Assembly (NCBI GenBank): GCA_017542725.1
Contig: JAFXWR010000323.1
Location: forward strand, 1 to 10,439
Direction of reading: 5' to 3'
DNA length: 10,439 bases
DNA from: Lachnospiraceae bacterium
GTDB taxonomy: Bacteria; Bacillota_A; Clostridia; Lachnospirales; Lachnospiraceae
Both the position numbers and the translations under genes were made by a program. Within the stretch, counting starts at the first letter, position 1. Every line of letters begins with the position of its first letter. The notes beneath the pieces are model-generated. The model had not been told where the DNA came from, ran no database searches, and saw only the letters and a program-made list of their open reading frames with translations. This document shows positions 7,258 through 10,439 of this stretch, piece after piece.

Positions 7258-9198
7258 CTATGCTACTTTAGCAAGTGCTTTACCATTTTCATCTATTGTG
7301 TATGTTCCCACAGATGTAACTATATTCTTTGTAGTACCTTTATCGGCTTTTGCAAGTGTACCATCAGCCTGGAGATAATATGCTCCAGTTGATACATTTA
7401 TCCAAGTATTGTGTCTCAATTCTCCACTATTTGGATCAAAGTAATACATTGCTCCATTTGACATCTGTCTCCAACCAGTTATCATATAACCAGTAGAATC
7501 TACACAATATATTTTTCCATTTTGCTTGATCCACTCATTTGCTGCGCTCTGTCCATTTGCTTTCAAAAAGAACCAACCTTTTGCGTCTTTTTGCCAAGTT
7601 CCTGCAGTATCAGCAGTTGAAGCAAGTAATGAATTTGTTCCAGAGCCAACTGCTACAGTTGTTGCTGCAATTGGTACAGAACTTATTGCTGCGTTTGCCG
7701 CCATATTTGCTGCCATAGCTTGAGTTGATACATTATTCGCTACATTTAAAACTGTATTCTGTGCAAGACCAGATGTTGCTGCTTCAAGTGATGCAATCTT
7801 AGCAAAATTTAATAATTTTGTAGTATCAGTAAATTGTGAACCATTTGCTTTAAGTACAACTGCTATAAGTCTTTGACCATTATAGTCAATCTCTGATGCT
7901 ACAGTATACTTTGCCTTACTTGTATATCCCATCTTACTTGTTATACCAGCATAGTAATTTTTATTTCCATTAATTAGTAATTGATTTGTAGTTGTAAGGG
8001 CCTTAGCAGCTCTATGTGCAGTAGCTGGAAGAGTATAAGCTTGTTGTTGAAGCATAAGCTTAAGTGTTGGATCAGATGAAACTTTATCAATAATTATAGC
8101 TGCATCATATGTATTTGTAACTTGTGCATCGTTATTAAGTCCTGTTGGGTTCGTAAAATTAGTTGCCACACAACCCCAATTTTTAACTGTCTGATTCATA
8201 AGAGCGACAAAGTTTGGAATACTTCCTGATACATTTTCAGCAACTACATTTGCAACATCACAACATGATCGAACAAACATAGCCCCTAATGCATCTCTAA
8301 CTGTTATCACATCACCTGCTTTAAGTCCTGCAGTTGATGCACCCGACTCAAGTCCAGTGACGGCAGTAGGTGATACAGCAAGTACATCATCCAACCTTTT
8401 AAATGATAAAAGAAGTGATGCAGTAACTAAAGTTGTAAGTGCTGCAGGATGGAATGCATTTAAACCACCCTTTGAAAAATATATCTGTCTTGTTGTAGCA
8501 TTTACTACTAGGGCGCCTGGCGCAGTTATATTTGGTTTAACAGCCTGTATGCCATTGTTTACTGTATAAATTATAACTCCATTATTTGCTGCTGAAAACA
8601 TATCTACTTGAGCAGCTTGTGTTGCATTTGTAGTTTGATTCCTTTGTGTAGTATATGATGGTATAGCTGCTGGTTGTTGAGGATTATTATTTACTGCTCC
8701 TGGACCAGAATTTGCATTCTCACTTGAGAGCATCTCGTTATTAGAAGTTGGCGAAGCAATCTCGTGGAAAGTAGGTCCTTTATCTGCAGATCTATCATCA
8801 GTATAGTTGAGCACGAGACCATTTGTAATTACATTTGTACTGCCGGTAACAGTTGAAAGTTCTATGTTATGGGCTGCTGGCGAAGTAATCGTCTTAACTG
8901 TTGGTCCCTTGTTTTCAGCTCCATTTTGATCTACATTTGAAAGATTTTGTCCCACTGAATAGTCATAACTTACTCCTTGTATAGGAGAATAATTTGTAGT
9001 TGAACTATTTGGTAGAAGACCTGGTCCTGTAAACTGATTTTGTAAATATGTAGTTGATGCTGCACTAGATGACATATTTTTTGTGCCAGTGCCAGGTGCT
9101 ACTCCAACGACAACAGTATCAGCATAAACTAAATTTGTCAATAATAGTGCCAAGCAAACTACTATTGATAAAACTCTTTTAGACAATGACTTAAACAT
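7258..9198 (-). CDS. Exported D-Ala-D-Ala carboxypeptidase-like (S11) pseudoenzyme with cell-wall-binding repeats
   Basis: From ATG 9198 the product has 646 residues. A signal peptide (cleavage near VYA-D, residue 26) leads to a Ser/Thr/Asn-rich region of about 170 residues with two imperfect 'KGPT...SP..N..LS' repeats (97-115 and 140-158). Residues about 228-465 align throughout with the S11 penicillin-binding-type carboxypeptidase fold: 'AGLKAGDVITVRDAL', 'FVALMNQTVKNWG', 'TNFTNPTGL', 'GYTSKAKYTVAS', 'LIAVVLKA'. Active family members remove the terminal D-Ala of peptidoglycan stems. Here the nucleophile motif PASxTK reads PAALTT (Ala253, Thr256), SGN reads SCC (311-313) and KTG reads KMG (422-424), so catalysis is not expected. 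The usual C-terminal beta domain is replaced by an Ala-rich linker and about four wall-binding repeats (about 534-646). The frame is intact, arguing against decay. AAGGAGG nine bases upstream sets the start, which overlaps the ftsH stop. A penicillin-binding or structural wall role is inferred. Confidence 0.85.
   Translation of the reverse strand: MFKSLSKRVLSIVVCLALLLTNLVYADTVVVGVAPGTGTKNMSSSAASTTYLQNQFTGPGLLPNSSTTNYSPIQGVSYDYSVGQNLSNVDQNGAENKGPTVKTITSPAAHNIELSTVTGSTNVITNGLVLNYTDDRSADKGPTFHEIASPTSNNEMLSSENANSGPGAVNNNPQQPAAIPSYTTQRNQTTNATQAAQVDMFSAANNGVIIYTVNNGIQAVKPNITAPGALVVNATTRQIYFSKGGLNAFHPAALTTLVTASLLLSFKRLDDVLAVSPTAVTGLESGASTAGLKAGDVITVRDALGAMFVRSCCDVANVVAENVSGSIPNFVALMNQTVKNWGCVATNFTNPTGLNNDAQVTNTYDAAIIIDKVSSDPTLKLMLQQQAYTLPATAHRAAKALTTTNQLLINGNKNYYAGITSKMGYTSKAKYTVASEIDYNGQRLIAVVLKANGSQFTDTTKLLNFAKIASLEAATSGLAQNTVLNVANNVSTQAMAANMAANAAISSVPIAATTVAVGSGTNSLLASTADTAGTWQKDAKGWFFLKANGQSAANEWIKQNGKIYCVDSTGYMITGWRQMSNGAMYYFDPNSGELRHNTWINVSTGAYYLQADGTLAKADKGTTKNIVTSVGTYTIDENGKALAKVA
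8725..8910 (-). repeat. Two imperfect 19-residue coding repeats in the pseudoenzyme's N-terminal region
   Basis: Codons at 8910-8854 give KGPTVKTITSPAAHNIELS and codons at 8781-8725 give KGPTFHEIASPTSNNEMLS, 43 residues apart. Both follow an Asp/Asn-rich lead-in and share KGPT, I-x-SP, N and LS. This looks like an old internal duplication in a linker that is otherwise low in complexity. Confidence 0.6.
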
Positions 9199-10439
9199 TA
9201 TCACCATCCTCCTTTTCAGATACTCTTTCATTTTTCTCTTCTGCTATACCTGTAATTTCAGTAAAGAGCTTCATAAACTCCTTACCTGTAATTGTTTCTT
9301 TCTCTATAAGATATTCAGCAATTTTGTCAAGCGCGTTTCTATGCTCTTTGAGCATTACCTTCGCTTTTTCAAAAGCATCTTTAAGCATCTTTTGAACTTC
9401 TTCATCTACCTGAGTAGCAGTCTCATCACCGCAGTTCATATCAACACCATTTTCAAGATACATACTATGGCTTGTCGCAAGTCCCATAAGACCGAATCTC
9501 TCACTCATACCATATTGAGTAACCATAGCACGCGCAAGTTTTGTTGCCTGCTCTATATCATTTGCTGCCCCTGTAGTTATGGTATCAAATACTATATCCT
9601 CTGCTGCACGACCTGATAAAAATACTACTAGCTTCTCTTCAAGTTCTTTCTTTGTATTTAAATATTTTTCTTCTTCTGGAGTTTGAAGTACATAGCCAAG
9701 TGCTCCCATAGTTCTTGGAACTATAGTTATCTTTTGCACTGGCTCTGTATGTTTCTGAAGTGCTGTCACAAGTGCGTGACCTACTTCATGATATGATACT
9801 ATCTTTCTCTCTTCTTTAGAAAGTATTCTATCTTTCTTTTCTTTACCTACAAGAACCACTTCAACAGCATCTTTCAAATCTTGTTGGCAAACCTTTTCTC
9901 TCTTTGCCTTTGCTGCAGTTATCGCAGCTTCATTTATCATATTGGCAAGATCTGCTCCAACTGCCCCTGAAGTAGAAAGTGCTATCTCTTCAAAATCAAC
10001 CGTCTCATCAAGTTTTACATCTTTAGCATGCACTTTTAATATATTGATACGACCTTTCAAATCTGGTTTTTCTACTACAACTCTTCTATCAAATCTTCCT
10101 GGTCGAAGAAGTGCTTGGTCAAGTATCTCAGGACGATTTGTTGCCGCCATAACCATGATACCATTATTAATTTCAAATCCATCCATCTCTGATAAAAGTT
10201 GGTTAAGAGTTTGTTCTCTCTCACTATCAGCACCGCTTCCAGAACGAGTATCTCTTGACCTACCTATCGCATCAATCTCATCTATAAATACTATACAAGG
10301 CGCTGCTGCCTTAGCTTGCTTAAATAAATCACGTACACGAGATGCACCAACACCTGCAAACATCTCTACGAAGTCAGAACCTGTCATTGAAAAGAAAGGA
10401 ACCTTTGCTTCACCTGCTACAGCTTTTGCAAGAAGTGTC
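9191..10439 (-). CDS. ftsH: ATP-dependent zinc metalloprotease FtsH, C-terminal part (N-terminus beyond the window)
   Basis: The frame is open to the window edge, entering at TLLAKAVAGEAKVPFF, just after the Walker A loop. The membrane segments and P-loop are therefore outside. Visible parts are the pore loop (MFAGVGASRVRDLF), Walker B CIVFIDEIDA, the second region of homology AATNRPEILDQALLRPGRFD, the zinc-binding HEVGH at about 9776-9790 and the third ligand Asp in TGAANDIEQAT. FtsH is a membrane-anchored hexamer that unfolds and degrades damaged membrane proteins and regulators. Two oddities: the pore loop, usually F-V-G, is F-A-G, and the 'PGFxGADLA' sensor region reads SGAVGADLA. The charged tail ends EKEDGDNV. 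The last eight bases overlap the start of the downstream S11-like gene, and the latter's ribosome binding site lies in ftsH's final codons, implying translational coupling. Confidence 0.96.
   Translation of the reverse strand, partial: TLLAKAVAGEAKVPFFSMTGSDFVEMFAGVGASRVRDLFKQAKAAAPCIVFIDEIDAIGRSRDTRSGSGADSEREQTLNQLLSEMDGFEINNGIMVMAATNRPEILDQALLRPGRFDRRVVVEKPDLKGRINILKVHAKDVKLDETVDFEEIALSTSGAVGADLANMINEAAITAAKAKREKVCQQDLKDAVEVVLVGKEKKDRILSKEERKIVSYHEVGHALVTALQKHTEPVQKITIVPRTMGALGYVLQTPEEEKYLNTKKELEEKLVVFLSGRAAEDIVFDTITTGAANDIEQATKLARAMVTQYGMSERFGLMGLATSHSMYLENGVDMNCGDETATQVDEEVQKMLKDAFEKAKVMLKEHRNALDKIAEYLIEKETITGKEFMKLFTEITGIAEEKNERVSEKEDGDNV
9208..9214 (-). promoter_or_regulatory. Ribosome binding site inside the ftsH 3' end, deciding the S11-like gene start
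   Basis: AAGGAGG on the minus strand is nine bases before ATG 9198. Other in-frame ATGs at 9231 and 9207 lie upstream of it or directly against it, so 9198 is the favoured start. Confidence 0.85.

Noticed and set aside
7258..9198. S11-like gene as a decayed pseudogene
   Set aside because: No frameshift or stop in 646 codons. Signal peptide, fold-defining segments, wall repeats and a strong ribosome binding site are all kept.
9199..9231. Longer S11-like reading from ATG 9231 (eleven extra residues)
   Set aside because: It lies deep in ftsH with no ribosome binding site. AAGGAGG at 9208-9214 is correctly spaced for ATG 9198.

Overview
The window is AT-rich DNA that fits a low-GC Firmicute of class Clostridia. 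The supporting signs are AT-biased codons, AGGAGG-type ribosome binding sites, secreted proteins with cell-wall-binding repeats, a compact Rho, an ATP-type PEP carboxykinase and a CyuA-type desulfidase family gene. A Lachnospiraceae-like anaerobe is my best guess, but that is inference. No mobile element, CRISPR array, tRNA or rRNA is visible. No gene-free stretch exceeds about 100 bases.

Layout, left to right. (1) Positions 1-191, minus strand: the N-terminal end of a UPF0597/L-cysteine desulfidase family gene with its own extended -10 promoter. (2) 290-2026, plus strand: a large exported protein with wall-binding-type repeats, closed by a hairpin terminator. (3) 2093-3541, minus strand: a two-gene unit, an exported protein of unknown function followed by a chagasin-like (I42) peptidase inhibitor lipoprotein, read from a promoter at about 3580. 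(4) 3605-4912, minus strand: transcription terminator Rho. (5) 4970-5599, plus strand: a membrane-anchored protein with Ig-like domains, divergent from rho, closed by a strong terminator. (6) 5655-10439, minus strand: ftsH (its N-terminal part lies outside the window), then a DD-carboxypeptidase-like protein, then pckA. These are tightly spaced and probably one transcription unit.

The most interesting item is the gene between ftsH and pckA. It aligns along its length with the S11 (DacA/DacF-type) D-Ala-D-Ala carboxypeptidase domain, but all three active-site motifs are changed: SxxK reads AxxT, SxN reads SCC and KTG reads KMG. It keeps a signal peptide and C-terminal wall-binding repeats. It looks like an intact, translationally coupled pseudoenzyme that may bind or scaffold the wall rather than trim peptidoglycan. 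A second pattern is that both plus-strand surface-protein genes have a TATAAT box so close to their ATG that their mRNAs would be leaderless or nearly so. Five of the six minus-strand starts in the window have a well-placed Shine-Dalgarno sequence.

Four or five of the nine genes encode exported or surface proteins, so the region mixes housekeeping functions (Rho, FtsH, PckA) with envelope proteins.
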